Source: Melampsora larici-populina 98AG31
Taxonomy: Eukaryota > Basidiomycota > Pucciniomycetes > Pucciniales > Melampsoraceae
Assembly: GCF_000204055.1 (NCBI RefSeq)
Contig: NW_006768778.1
Location: forward strand, 1,456,783-1,520,782
Direction: 5' to 3'
DNA: 64,000 nucleotides
This document shows, one piece after another, positions 12,145 to 24,036 of the stretch. Position 1 is the first letter of the stretch, and each line of letters begins with the position of its first letter. Position numbers and translations under genes: made by a program. The notes beneath the pieces are model-generated. The model made no database searches, had not been told where the DNA came from, and saw only the letters and a program-made list of their open reading frames with translations.

Positions 12145-13725
12145 TCACAAGAAAGCAAAAGAAACCATCGCAGCTAAAACTGAAGCTAATAAGATAGATC
12201 CAGTTCTTATAGATGAAGCATCACTACTGGCACCACTATGACCGTCAGTTGCTCCATTGGCCGTTGAAACATTAGCCAAACCCAAGGTCTAGAAAAGTCA
12301 TAAATGTCTCTTTAGCTCTTTATATCTCATTCATATCACGAGAAAAGTTTTTCACCTTGTTCATTCCACCAATAGGTTGTCGAGCACCTGGGGTATCCAT
12401 CTCCATGATCCCAGGCCCAGCCACAGTAGTAGCATCAGTGACATTTTGTGCATTGGTCAAAAACACGTAAACCTGATTAAGATATCATGGTCCGAAAAAC
12501 AATCAGTTTCAATTCTATTCGGTAAATGACACAAAAGGATATGATTTCTCACTTGACCACCTCCAATTTTACCATCACTTGGAATTTGACATTGACCATT
12601 AGAATAAGAACTAAAAGTTGAATTTAAACCACTCAAGAAAGCACATTGAGTAGCTCCAGTAGAATTAGTAGTCGAAATTGTAATTTTTGAACCAGGTTTA
12701 AGATTTCCAGTTATATTAAGACTTGGAAAACCTTGAAAAGCAGGTGATGAACCGGTTGGACAATTCAAAAAGAATGGAGTGGCTAATGTAACGATTTCTT
12801 TTGGACTTAAAGGTGTATCAAATGCAGTGGGAAAAGGTGATTCTCCATTTACAAAACGAACATAAGCGTTATGACGAGCTTCATCGGTTAAGATCGAACC
12901 GGCAGCCGTCTAAAATAGTCAATTTCAGTCAGTATCATTGAATTCTTGTGAGGGTTAACAATTATCTATTTAAAACGAGATTTACCAAATAATTCGGGTT
13001 CTTGATCGATGCGGCAGCGCCCAAAAATGCCGAAACCCCTAGAGATAGCACGTATTGATTTAGGTAAAAAGACAAAGGAAGGGAAACAACACAGAGGGAT
13101 CAAGAAACTAACCGACTCCCTCCAAGATCTGATCAACACAAGAAAATGCAAGTCAGTAAAGCTAATCAATGAGTGAACTTGAAGACTAGAATAAATGATT
13201 ACCAACCTGAGAGACTGCCAAAAAGGATTTGACATCGGTGTAGGGGAAAGTATAATTGCAAGCCTGTACAGGGGTGGCACCAGCAGCTTGTAAAGCTGAA
13301 GTCAAAAAGCTAACATGTGCAGCCTCATCATTCGAAATGGTTTGAATGGATTGACGCGTTGACATACTGAAATCGGGAAAAAAAGGAGGACTTGATACTT
13401 TAGATACGAAAAAGAATTAACAAATGATACAAGATGATTTCAAAGCACAAACCTAAATCCAGCGTTAATGAATGCATCTTGATCATACTTTTTCAAACCT
13501 TGTGAGTAAAAAGCAGAATCTAAATGTTCCAAAGTTAACGCGAAGTTGAGGATATCGGCATCTATCGAAAAATAGGGAGTACCTCAATTTCATGAGCATC
13601 AAAAACAAACGCATGACAATAAACAAAATATAAATACCAGTGGGGACCGTATCACGTTTCTCGAAACTTGCAGCAACAACGCAAGCTACGAAGAAAACAG
13701 ATGCTTTGAGTGAGTTAGATTTCAT
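12145..13725 (-). CDS. Secreted, probably GPI-anchored ferritin-like domain protein (Rds1 type)
   Basis: The protein starts with a secretion signal ([20 protein letters not shown]). It continues with a Ferritin_2-type four-helix region: [12 protein letters not shown], then [12 protein letters not shown], then [13 protein letters not shown], then [14 protein letters not shown]. These carry the Glu/His pairs expected of a di-metal ferritin-like fold. A Ser/Thr/Asn-rich domain follows, and the C-terminus has a small-residue stretch plus a hydrophobic tail ([17 protein letters not shown]), typical of a GPI attachment signal. Exon 1 is 13638-13725 and several short introns follow; the stop is at 12145-12147. 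About 320 residues fits the fungal Rds1-like family, whose members are linked to stress or sexual development. Whether metal is bound here is inference. The position at the cell surface is predicted from both end signals. Confidence 0.88.
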
Positions 13726-16700
13726 AATGAAAGTTGGAATTAAGATTTTTGAAAGAAAGATCTTGAAACGACAGAAAGAGATCAAAAAAACTTGAATAAG
13801 TGATGGATTAGTAAAAAAGATTAGTTGGAAAGTTGGAAAAAAGTTAGATTGCGGACAAGGAATCATACAACATATCTTTGATGTAATCTTTATATACTCA
13901 AGACTTTCAAGACTTTCAACATCAAGATTTTGAGACACGACTGTTCAACGCTTCGATCAAAGAAATCCCTAGAAAGCATCCTCCCCGTTATGCTAGGAGT
14001 GGACATGCCAGTCAGTGTGATCAAGGTAGGGCAGCATAACGAGTCAGGAACAATGCGATCAAACGCGTTGAGGATTTCTGGTGTCAAATATTAGCAGATG
14101 CCATATAGGCCGAGTCAACGTTCAGGAAGTGTCTTACTCGGAACGAGTCTCGAAAGCCCTCACTTGAATCCTGCTTAAGAAAATGATGGGAATTGTAGTT
14201 GGTACATAGTATTAACATAAGGGAATCTGTAGGAGGTTAGGTGTCGGTCCAAGCAAGAGTGGCAAAAAGATTCAACTTAGGAAAGAGGTGCAACAAAAAA
14301 TAAGCAAATCGACGATCATCTTATACGTGACTCGTCGTGCTCTAGCGCAGTGCGATTTCCATTGTTTCTCGTCCTTCATGTACCATGTCTCGTTCCAAAG
14401 TGGTGCCCGGCCATCCTTTGTTCCCTTTCACTCACAAAAAATCAAAAAATTCGAAAAAAATCACTTTCCATTAGTTATCATTTCTCTTCGTTTCAATTTT
14501 TCTCATCTAAATTGATTGTTTTCAGCACTAGCGTATTACAATTAGTCTCTTAGTAGCTCTCAGAATTTTTTATTTTCCCGCCCGCCACCCTTTTCAGTCA
14601 AACTGGGGGTTTAAGTTTCACGCGGAGCCTTTTTTCTTCACTACTCGTTCAGCAATTGTAAGCGCACATATTGGAGTGGGCAGCACTCCAGTGGAGTAGC
14701 TAGAGCCGGTCAGGCCGCCCCCATGTACTCCGCAGATCTCTCTCCGGTCCGTCGTGCAATCCAGAGCCCAGGGCCAAGTCTTGCGTAACCACCGTGCCTT
14801 GCTAGCCAAACCTCAACTGATTCCTGCGAGAAAGGATAAAAGCGGTGCTCCCAATCACTGACTGATAAAGGATGGACAGATTTTTGAAACAGTGATAGAC
14901 CAAGAGAAAGAAAAAATTGGGCTGTTTTTACAAATCCAGATGTCCTTTCCAGTTGCTATATAGCAATCTGAAAGGACGTTTGATGACTGCACTGCTTTGT
15001 GCAGCCCCGACTTGGATTTTGAGGACCCACTCTAATCTCTCAAGGCTTCAATGCTAATTCAATCTAGGGCCTTTGATGAGATTACTACAAAAACCAAGCC
15101 TAACACAAATATGTGACAATGATCAGAACCAAAGGAATGAAAAGGATCAAATAAGGAACTCAAGGAATGATAAAAGCTACGGAAATCAGCTGCTATCTGT
15201 AAATCTGATCAACCTATTTATAACAACAAAGCACATAGCTTACCAACCATGGTATCTGCAATCTCTTTGATTCAGATTGAAATCTGTGAAAGGTATAAAT
15301 AGTGCAAAATAGATGATGCAAGAATCAGGTGTAACTTAGACACAGCTGGTGTTGAAACTGACTGTACAATCATGTTTTAGCAAACTTAGATAAACACTGG
15401 TAGTAATATACTGGTTGGAGGCATGTCTGCTTCTTCCCTAGTACATAGACACCAAATTTCTGCACAGTCAAAAAATTAGAAATACAAAAAGCTTGACTTC
15501 AGATCATTGTTAGTGTTCTCAAGCTTGCAAAGGGTACATTGTAATCCATTCACAAGAGGATGAGGGATTACAGGTGCAGCAGGGTATCACATGTGGGGGG
15601 AGTTAGGTCAACATCTGTTGACATACCACTACAGGTCATTTTAGAAGAATTGATCCTGAGCAAAATTTTCTCCTTGTGGATCATCCCACTTCCTCAAGGC
15701 TCACACGCTGCTTCCTACAATCCCTGCTACATAGCTTGTATCTTCTTCCCTTTCTCTGTCTTGAAATTCAGAACCCCACCCACCACCCAGGTTGAAAATT
15801 CTGACCCTTCTCAGGCTTCTTGCCCCACAGGTGGTGCCTCTCAGATCAGGAGTCTTATTCCCATTAAAGTCCCACCACCTTTGGATCTATCCCCACACCA
15901 CACAAAATACAGTTTACTGGTCCTAGAGTAGGATGGGTATGCTGTAGTGGAAGGACATACGGGAGTAGGCAAATGACCACACTCAACTACCTCCCAAACA
16001 ATTAGATTTGGGAAACTGAGTATGAGGCCTCTCCCTCCACTACCTAGCACACCTCGTCATAGTGAGAATGTATCAAAACTTGTAAACACAACACTGGTCT
16101 TGTCCAACCACTGAGATTGAAAGTTTTTCTAAACCAAAAGCTTTAGACCACTTTCATCAATGGTTTTGGACAACTACTTCCCTTGACCCCAACACATTGA
16201 GTTTATCAGACATTTCACTGACCTCCCCATACCAGAGAGAAATAAGTGGGATAAAGAAAGACATGAGGGTTTGATTGCCAAAAAACAGACCTCCACAAGG
16301 GAGTTCAGCTAATTATGTATGACAAGATATGAGAGCATACTGCCATACTTCAAAACATGAAATCACTCTTTATTAATTGAAAACTATCCATAAGTATTAA
16401 TCTACAAAAATTTAGTGTTCAAATCTGATAAAACTCAAATTTGATTGAACTGTGGTAGTAGATAGAATAAAATGAATAAAAACCGAGTCTTTATCTTTCC
16501 TTAAATCCTAGACTTCAGATGATTGAGCTACAATGAACTCGGTCTTTGTGACTAGATGCTTCTTCATTTCTGCTAAATGGTCAGAACAAATTAAAACTGA
16601 TGACATTACAACATTATTAGTTATCCAAGGGCCAATTATTAATGAACTTGAGCATGAGATGGAATGTATGCATTGGTGACGCTAGAACTTCTGTGAGCGT

Positions 16701-16800
16701 CAATCAACCTTAGTTTGCGTTGATGCTGTTGAATTTTCAATCAGAGCGCGACGAATATCATTTGAAGAATCATGTCAGCTAAGAGTCACAAATGACCTTG
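13726..16800. other. Gene-poor stretch, no supported gene
   Basis: The first few hundred bases are the promoter side of the ferritin-like gene. A more GC-rich island at about 14570-14820 and the segment 15540-16060 look like decayed repeats with frequent stops in all frames. I found no terminal repeats or conserved motif that would name them. Confidence 0.45.
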
Positions 16801-19800
16801 TTATTCAAAAAATGCGATAGAACTCAACATCGTAAACGCATCCGTTTTCCATCCGTCTACACCTGGCTGGCCATCTTGAGTGGCGATGGCGTCCATCTTA
16901 GCACCTTGCTTCTCTACCAACGAATTCTTTGACGCCCAATCAATTCTTGATGATCAAAAACATAAGTCAGTGACTTTATCGCAAGGGAAAGATAGAAGAT
17001 GAAGGTAAAATGTAATCCAGACATACATCTTGCTCTCGCGCTTCCCTACCAGCTTAAAGGTACCTGTCTTCTCTTTCTTGTCATTAATCTGAGCGGAAGC
17101 ATCGTCTTTTTTCGAAGTGAACGTATCCTTGATGACATCCATCTTGGTGATCTGATCATCCCCTTCAGCGTCATCTAGTCGCTCTTTGATATCGACAAAT
17201 TGAGCATCTAACTGTCCAAGCCCACTTCTAATTCCATCCTCAATTGCCTTGGCAATTTGCTTTTTCACTAGAGATTGGGCCCTGCAAGGTTGAGAAAGGA
17301 ACATTTCAATTAGATCACCACCATCAAAGACTTCCCAATAAGCGTATGTTGTGCTTACAGAGGCCTCAAGGTTGAATACAAGAAGTTGTGTTTAGTATCT
17401 CTGATACCAAAAGATAGCTTGTCTACCTTTACCTTCACTTCTTTAACAGTGAAGACGCGGTCCTTAGCTGTTGAGCTTTCGATGTGCACCTTTCCTGACA
17501 CTCCGTTCCCTGAGATTACAACATCCGCCAAGCCCGAGTCTTTGATTTTGGGAAATCCACTCTGAAACAGCGTTGTTCAAAATTTACACAGAATCAGATA
17601 CAATCAATGATCTGGAAGAAGATAAACGTGAAGAACCAGATGCTGACCTTCTTGTGGACGTAAAACGCGACGTCTCTAAGATCGGCCTGAATTTGACTGA
17701 AGCTGATCCAGAACGAATGTTTGTTTGCGTTCGCGATCTTCTCATATGCCGAAAGCTGTAAAAATCGTAAAGCCATTGGTCACAAAATCAGTACGAATGT
17801 CGGATGTGGATGTGTCAACCTGCGCACCTTGAAGTAATTCCGCATCTCTAGTTCAACTGTGTTTGGTAAAAGGTTCTGGCCTTCCAACGTCAAGTTTTCA
17901 ATTACAAGATCCAACTGTTGATCAGTGTATTCTGATAACACATTCAACCAACAGGCATCAGTAACTACATCGCGATGTGGTCATAAAAGCGCGCGAGGCA
18001 GAACCGACTACTCACCGATCCGGGGAATTGGAATGTAACCGATATGTTTCAAAAGACTCGGGAGAATCACAGATGTAATATCCTCCCAGAGATGAGTCTT
18101 CAAGGTCAAACTGCCTTCGGAATTCAAGAATAGATCCTTTGTGAGTTTCTTCCAGCATGCTCCAAATCGAGTATTTAGCGGGTCCTATCAGAGCGTGCAG
18201 ATCGTGGTCAGCGAGCGCGTTGTGACCATCGAAAGGATATGAATCATTCACCTCTGCATATTGCGTGAAGAAGCTTTCGATTTCATCAAAGAGGGTTTGC
18301 CAATGGTGAGCATATTTATGTTCCCAGACTGACATAAAGTCATATCTGCGTCAATAAATAACTTTCTCTAAAGAGATACCAACGGATCAAACAGACTCAC
18401 ACTTCTTTCCTGACTCATTTATCTCTCTACCCGTCTGATCACAGGAGTCTTTCATGACATAGCCAGGTTCTTGCAAAACTCTCCGAATATACTTGTCCAC
18501 AGTTTGAAACCAAGCTTTCAACTCCGGGTCGTTTTGAGCATCAACGTAGATCTGGTTGATGGCATCAAATACAGGCTGTAAAGATGCACCGTTGGCAAAT
18601 CTTTCGAGTAGAGTACGCAGTTCTTTCTGAGCTTGTTTGAAGGCGGGATCATGTAGGACGTCTCCACCCTTGTTGGCTGCACTCGAGGTGACACCCTTGG
18701 CATGACCTTGATAGGATTCAGCCATGCCAAGAAAAAAGTCACTAGATACATGAACATGGCGTCAACAAAAGATAAAGTAGCGGTGCATAATTATTTGACA
18801 GTGTAAAACGAAACCCACATTGCTTCTTGGTAATCGCGATGTCTTTGTTGTTCGACAATGACTTTCTTCAACCGGTAGATGAATCTATCCCGTCGTTCCT
18901 TTGGAAACTTATCTTGTATATACTCTTTCGTGTCCTCTTTCGCTTTTCGAGCTTTTTCTTTATGTTCTTCGGGAATCTATGAAGCGAGATCCAATTGAGC
19001 GAGACTAAAAATGGAAGCGGGCAAGATTTGGACAAACCTTTCCGACCAGGTTTCCATAGGCATCCACAATTTTGTTCTTTTTCTCGTTACCTATACTTGA
19101 AGCAACATCGGCTTTACCTGAAGCAACTTTCTTTCCCTCGTTGGCAGTCGCAGAAGCTTGTTCACGATTATTGCTTCCACTAGTACCATCGGCCGTATCT
19201 TGGACTTGCGAAGAGGCATCTTTCGCATGCGATTGTGCTGTTGAGGACACGTCTTCGACCTCGGAGTTCGCTTTGGAGGCCACTTTGGAGGTCTCATCTT
19301 GAGCTTTGGAAGCAACGCGTTTTGCTTCCTCCGCTTTTTCACTCAGGCCAGTTGATGGAGCCTTGTGAAAGATGAAAGTGAAGGTGTGAAGATCAGGCGT
19401 GGAACGCATCAGCCAACGCTTGAAGACATCTTTAAATTGGGCCTCCGTAAAGCCGAGGGAAAGATCTTCACCTTGTCATGGCGAGATCGCTTACTACCAT
19501 CGGGTCCAACCCATTCATCTGCAGGGGCAGCCTCATCAACCTGACGGAGCTCTTCTTCGCCAGGTCTTGTATTTTCCGCAACTTTGACAGCAGCATCTGC
19601 TACCACGTCTCGCGCCAAGATACCAATGTCTTTCAATAGCTCTAAAAACATCCACAATCAGTAAGAGTTCAAATATGTTCAGTTGATAGAAGAGCACTCA
19701 CTTCGAGTTTCAGAAGAAGTATAAATCAATTTAGCAAGAGTGCGTAGGTGCTCAGCAGCAGCTTGGCCATCATTTTTCGCTTCCTCTTTGTTGGGAGCCG

Positions 19801-20346
19801 AGTTTGACGCGTCTTTCAACTTTTGAATATGACTTTCACCATCGACGTGTCTTGTATGATACTAAAGAAAAGATAGAAAGATTTCAGAGTTGATACAGAA
19901 GAAATGGTCAAAAGAAAGAAACTTACAAGAAAGTTTTGCATTAGTTCATCAGCATTCTTCTTCTGAACCATTACTCGAGCGGTTTCGATAATATCACGAA
20001 AATCTTGAATAAGTTGTCGGCCATCTGAGCTTAGCTTTGATTCATCTACAGGCGAGTGAGTAGTAGCATAAGTGAGGGTCTCATCGATTTGGGCGTTTGA
20101 TGGATATTTCCCAGCGCGAAAGGCTTCAATGATCCCATAGCTGTCAATGCATTTTTTTTCGTCAGAACATGATCAAGCAGGTAAAGGAGGTATCGAGATG
20201 AAAACAGAATGGTGAAGAAAGCTTGTTACTAACAACCGCATTTTTCTTTCTTCATCTTTGGATTTGAACACTTTGTCAGTGGGATTTGTGACAGCTTTTG
20301 CACTAGGGTTTTCAGATACGTCCTTGACAGTGGCTGGGACAGACAT
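16801..20346 (-). CDS. HAM1-type protein (N- and C-terminal HAM1 domains)
   Basis: A large multi-exon gene starting MSVPATVKDVSENPSAKAVT at 20346 and ending SIAFFE at 16801. The N-terminal part (YGIIEAFRAGKYPSNAQIDE) and the later helical region match the fungal HAM1 N-terminal family. The segment DPLNTRFGACWKKLTKDLFL, followed by ILPSLLKHIGYIPIPRIEYT, is the most characteristic block and becomes continuous only when an intron at roughly 18189-18250 is removed. The C-terminal part (LGIRDTKHNFLY-like region and the KKDDASAQINDKKEKTG tail) corresponds to HAM1_C. A central low-complexity stretch rich in A, K, E, S and D (about 19090-19340) looks like a long helix or late-embryogenesis-like repeat (SEKAEEAKRVASKAQDE). 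The IPIPRIEYTD type fold is reminiscent of lipid-binding BPI-like domains; that is an inference. Biochemical role unknown. Confidence 0.82.
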
Positions 20347-21771
20347 GATCAAGAGAGATTATAGAGGTGAAGATTGTTGAGAGCTGGAACAGAGAGATGA
20401 TGATAATTATCAAAAACTGAGAATGGTGAAAAGGTCAGCAAGAATTCTTTGTTGGGTCACGTTGATGAACGTTTAAAGAGAAGAGGAAGTTTCTTAACTA
20501 TGGTATTAGAATATCAAATACTGAAATCCAATTTGTCTGTTGACCGCAGGTAAGGGACGGTAATCAAGAATGTCAAATCACCCAAATTGGTAAATGACGT
20601 CAATCAAGGAGAAACGAAAAGTTTAAATCATTGGATGATGTGCATACATATTGATCACCACACACCTCCAGGCTCCCTTCATCATTCACCACTAAAGGCT
20701 ATCTCTACCGTGTAGACACGCATACATGGTCAACAAGATTCAAGTCGACTGATTACTTTAAACTCAATCAATTTCTGGGTATGCGGTGAAGGCAGGAGAT
20801 ACAGGGAGATATTGATGAGTTGAGAAAGTATTGAAATGGATGGTGAAGAATAACATCAAATGACTTCAGTTTATGTAGCTAAAGCTATGCACTAGATTCA
20901 AAGCTCCCATTCCAAAACATGGTTTCAACTTGATGTACAATATTCTCGATCGAAATCAACCGATAGTGAATTTAAGATCTCCCTAGTCTTGAACTTTTCT
21001 CGAGGATATAAGGATATAAAGGTCTATTTAGTCTGGAATGCATATGTTCCCGTGAAAATGATCCAGTATCTCGCCACTTTGTAGCCGATCGGGCTCTAAG
21101 GTGAGGGTGAGACTTGCACCGTTTACCCTTTCTCTTCAAAATCCATTTGTTTTCTATACCATTGAAATTTATAATGAACTTCACAAAGCATGAGAAATGA
21201 TGAAAAAAACTTCCGAAAAAGTCACAGAGAATGAGAGTGTTCTAATCAATTTTACATCATGCTGAGAACTGTCTGTTTGCTATCAATCCCATGTGTTGAT
21301 AAAGAAAAGAATGACCTTGAGTTGAAACATTAAGGATTGAAGAGGATTGAAAAATTAGGAAGAATCATCTCCACACACACTCTTTTTTGTCTAAAAACAT
21401 CTTTTTAAAAAGCCTTCAGGTGTAAGAGATGTAGAAAACAAGGTTGTGAATAAAATGAATGAAAAAATCAAGAAAAAGAAACTCAAGTATCAACCTTACT
21501 TCGATCATTTCAGTTGGCCTTATTATGTCTGACATGAAATCAAAAAAAGGACAAAACATATAAGTCAATAAACTTAACTCAAAGATTGAATTTTTTTCTT
21601 CATATCGAATTTAAATTATTGTATACACAAAACACACACACATATATATAGATGAAACTCGCATGTGATATCTTACTCTGAAGTAGAGACTATAGAATAA
21701 TTCATCAAAGTAAATAACGCATATGTGATGGAGGTCTTGTAGTCAAGGTGGAAGAGTGATGAGTGTTACTA
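20347..21771. other. Intergenic region, no gene seen
   Basis: Contains the promoter of the HAM1-type gene on its left and the 3' flank of casein kinase II beta on its right. A CACACACACATATATATA microsatellite lies near 21630-21650. No coding signal is visible. Confidence 0.55.
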
Positions 21772-23382
21772 CTAGTTTGGATCAAGGGATTTGTTAGTGT
21801 CTTCTACTTGTTGCAATCCTCGTTGAAACTCTTCTTCATCTCTTGGCCGTAGCCGTAGCCATTGCCTACACATTCCCATTCCACAGTATTGAAATCAGCT
21901 AAATTATGGATCACTAAAAGAAAAGGGAAAGAGTAACATACATGCGTGACCCGCTACGTGCACGTTCACTAACGCGAAATCCATAGATCCGAGGACCATA
22001 GATCTTACTAGATGGAGAATTACCAATATCGGTTTCACCTCCGATAATCAGTGATTTACGTTGTAAATCAGATTGAGGAATAAATGGAGATTGAGGAGAA
22101 GGAGGAGAGATGATCGTTGGAGGAGTATCACGATAAGTTTGAAAAAGTAAATGTGGGAAAGTCGTTCCAAAGAAAGCTCCTAATATCGATCAATCCAAAT
22201 CAAGTTTTCTTTAGCGTTTGTTTTGGGAGGCTAATGTGGAATTCAAGAAGGTGGTATTTACCATCGATTCCATTGAACCTACTACTTGGAGGAATGTAGG
22301 TATCGAGACAATTAGGACAGTAAAGAATTACCGTATCCACCCCTGGTAAATCAGATCTACCACATGGTACGACCTTCGATGTATGACAAAAGACTCGAGG
22401 ACAATAACCGAAATGAGCGTTTTCATATTTTGCATTCTAAGGATGAAAGATCATCATAGGAGACGAATGTATCGAATCAGTTAATCGTAAGAAACAAAAA
22501 TCAACTTAGAGCATAAACATTCTCACCATTTGAGCCAGGCCTTGACGAGTGATGATGTAACGTTGATGAATCAAGCCATAGAGTAATTCAGCCGAACTTT
22601 CGACGATCGACACATCTGGTACTTTCACTGTATCATCTTCTGTGAACCAAAACCGTTTGGGTACGTTAGAATGGTCAATTCCATCGGGCGGAACAAACAG
22701 AGCTAGGTCTCAATTGAACAGAGAGGTGAATTAAGGAGCTCACCGGGTTCGACATCTAAAATCATCTCTAAAGCCTCTTTATAAAAGGGTACCATCGCTA
22801 CCAGACCCGTTAGATTGAAATCATCTTCAATAAAATCTTCAGCGACTTCTGCAAAATATTCATGACCGGGCAGAGTACAAAACCAAGAGATCCAGGTAAG
22901 AGAATCGGTACCCGAGGCGGATGAATCAGAATCTAGAGAAAGAAAAGAACAAAAGTCAAGTGATTAGCAAAGCTTGATCAAGGAACCCCTTATCGATGAT
23001 TTGAATCAAAGTTTAATGAGTAAACTGTTGGGGTGGGAAAGCACCGGCGATGGAGGGCCGTTGAAGGAGGTAGAATCTGACCGTAAGCGGGCGTGCCATC
23101 GACCTGTGTCGCAGTACCGGCAGCAGGTCTGCTTGAAGACCTTGCTGCAGCTACATCATCTTGATTTATGAGAGTATCATTCAATTCTTCTTCCTCTTCC
23201 TCTTCCTCTTCTTCCTCTTCCTCCTCTTCTTCTGGTTCTTCTTCTAATGGATCGGCTGCTGAGGACTTAAACACTTCACTTGTTTCTCGTCCATGTGAAG
23301 TAGATGTAGATTGATTAGTTTGAGTAGGTAAATCACTTTGAGTTCGGTTTCGATCTGATCTTCGTTCGTTAGGTAATGACAT
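21772..23382 (-). CDS. CKB1: Casein kinase II regulatory (beta) subunit with poly-Glu N-terminal extension
   Basis: Regulatory subunit that dimerises and joins two catalytic subunits to form the CK2 holoenzyme. The conserved core begins SLTWISWFCTLPGHEYFAEV, followed by DFIEDDFNLTGL. It continues with YGLIHQRYIITRQGLAQM and the four-cysteine zinc site CPRVFC...PCGRSDLPG...LYCPNC, then SSRFNGIDGAFFGTTFPHL. The gene has several introns, the first interrupting the N-terminal extension. The extension (about 110 residues) contains an uninterrupted run of about 17 Glu encoded by TTC/TCC repeats on the plus strand at 23180-23230. CK2 beta normally has only a short acidic segment, so this run is unusual. 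The C-terminal tail after the core is also long. The start is the first ATG and is divergent from cdc23. Confidence 0.93.
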
Positions 23383-24036
23383 CTTGAATGATGAAACTCT
23401 CGAGGTTATCTTTTCGTATTGATTGTAGATGTTTTTACAAGAGTCGGTGTTGTATTGCTATTGCGGGTTGGGTTTTTCTGCATCTACTCAAACTCGGTAT
23501 TAGAAACAGCATCATTCAAAATAATGTAGTTCTGGAATGCATTCCATCACATAATTCAGTGAACTGTTTTTTATACAGCTACATAGCCAACCTTATTGCA
23601 CTAGACTCCCCCATGAAAGCCCATGGCCATGGATGATGAGAGTCACCATGATAAATTGAAAGGCTCCAACTCCAATGGCCTTTCATGGGACTACCTACTA
23701 ACATCTGCCCAGTCTAACAAGACCAGTGGTTGAAGAAAGAAATGGTGTTACCGTTTACGTGAGTTTTTAGTTTGTGTAAAGAAATGGTACATGTAACATA
23801 TGTAAACACCTTGTATAAGAGCATCCACAACGGTCCACCTACTTTGCGGGCCCCCAGCGATGTAGGGGGTCAAAACGCAAAAAAACGCTCCAACGGAGCT
23901 CGCACAATCGGGGGTGAGACGTCGGGGGCCTCCAGATTTCCATCCGGACCCCCCACATCTGCGAGGTCTATAGGGGCTCCCAATATCACGTGCCCTCTCC
24001 AAGCACCACTCCTTCAACTTTCTTTTTCCGATCAAG
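23383..24036. promoter_or_regulatory. Divergent promoter region between CK2 beta and cdc23, with a GC-rich repeat
   Basis: The 650 bp between the two start codons must hold both promoters. At about 23818-23990 there is a GC-rich insert starting GAGCATCCACAACGG and containing GGGCCCCC and GGGGGTC palindromic pieces, unlike the AT-rich flanks. This opening resembles a dispersed repeat found in fungal genomes, from memory, but I cannot prove it without a search. If it is mobile, it landed in a shared promoter. Confidence 0.5.
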
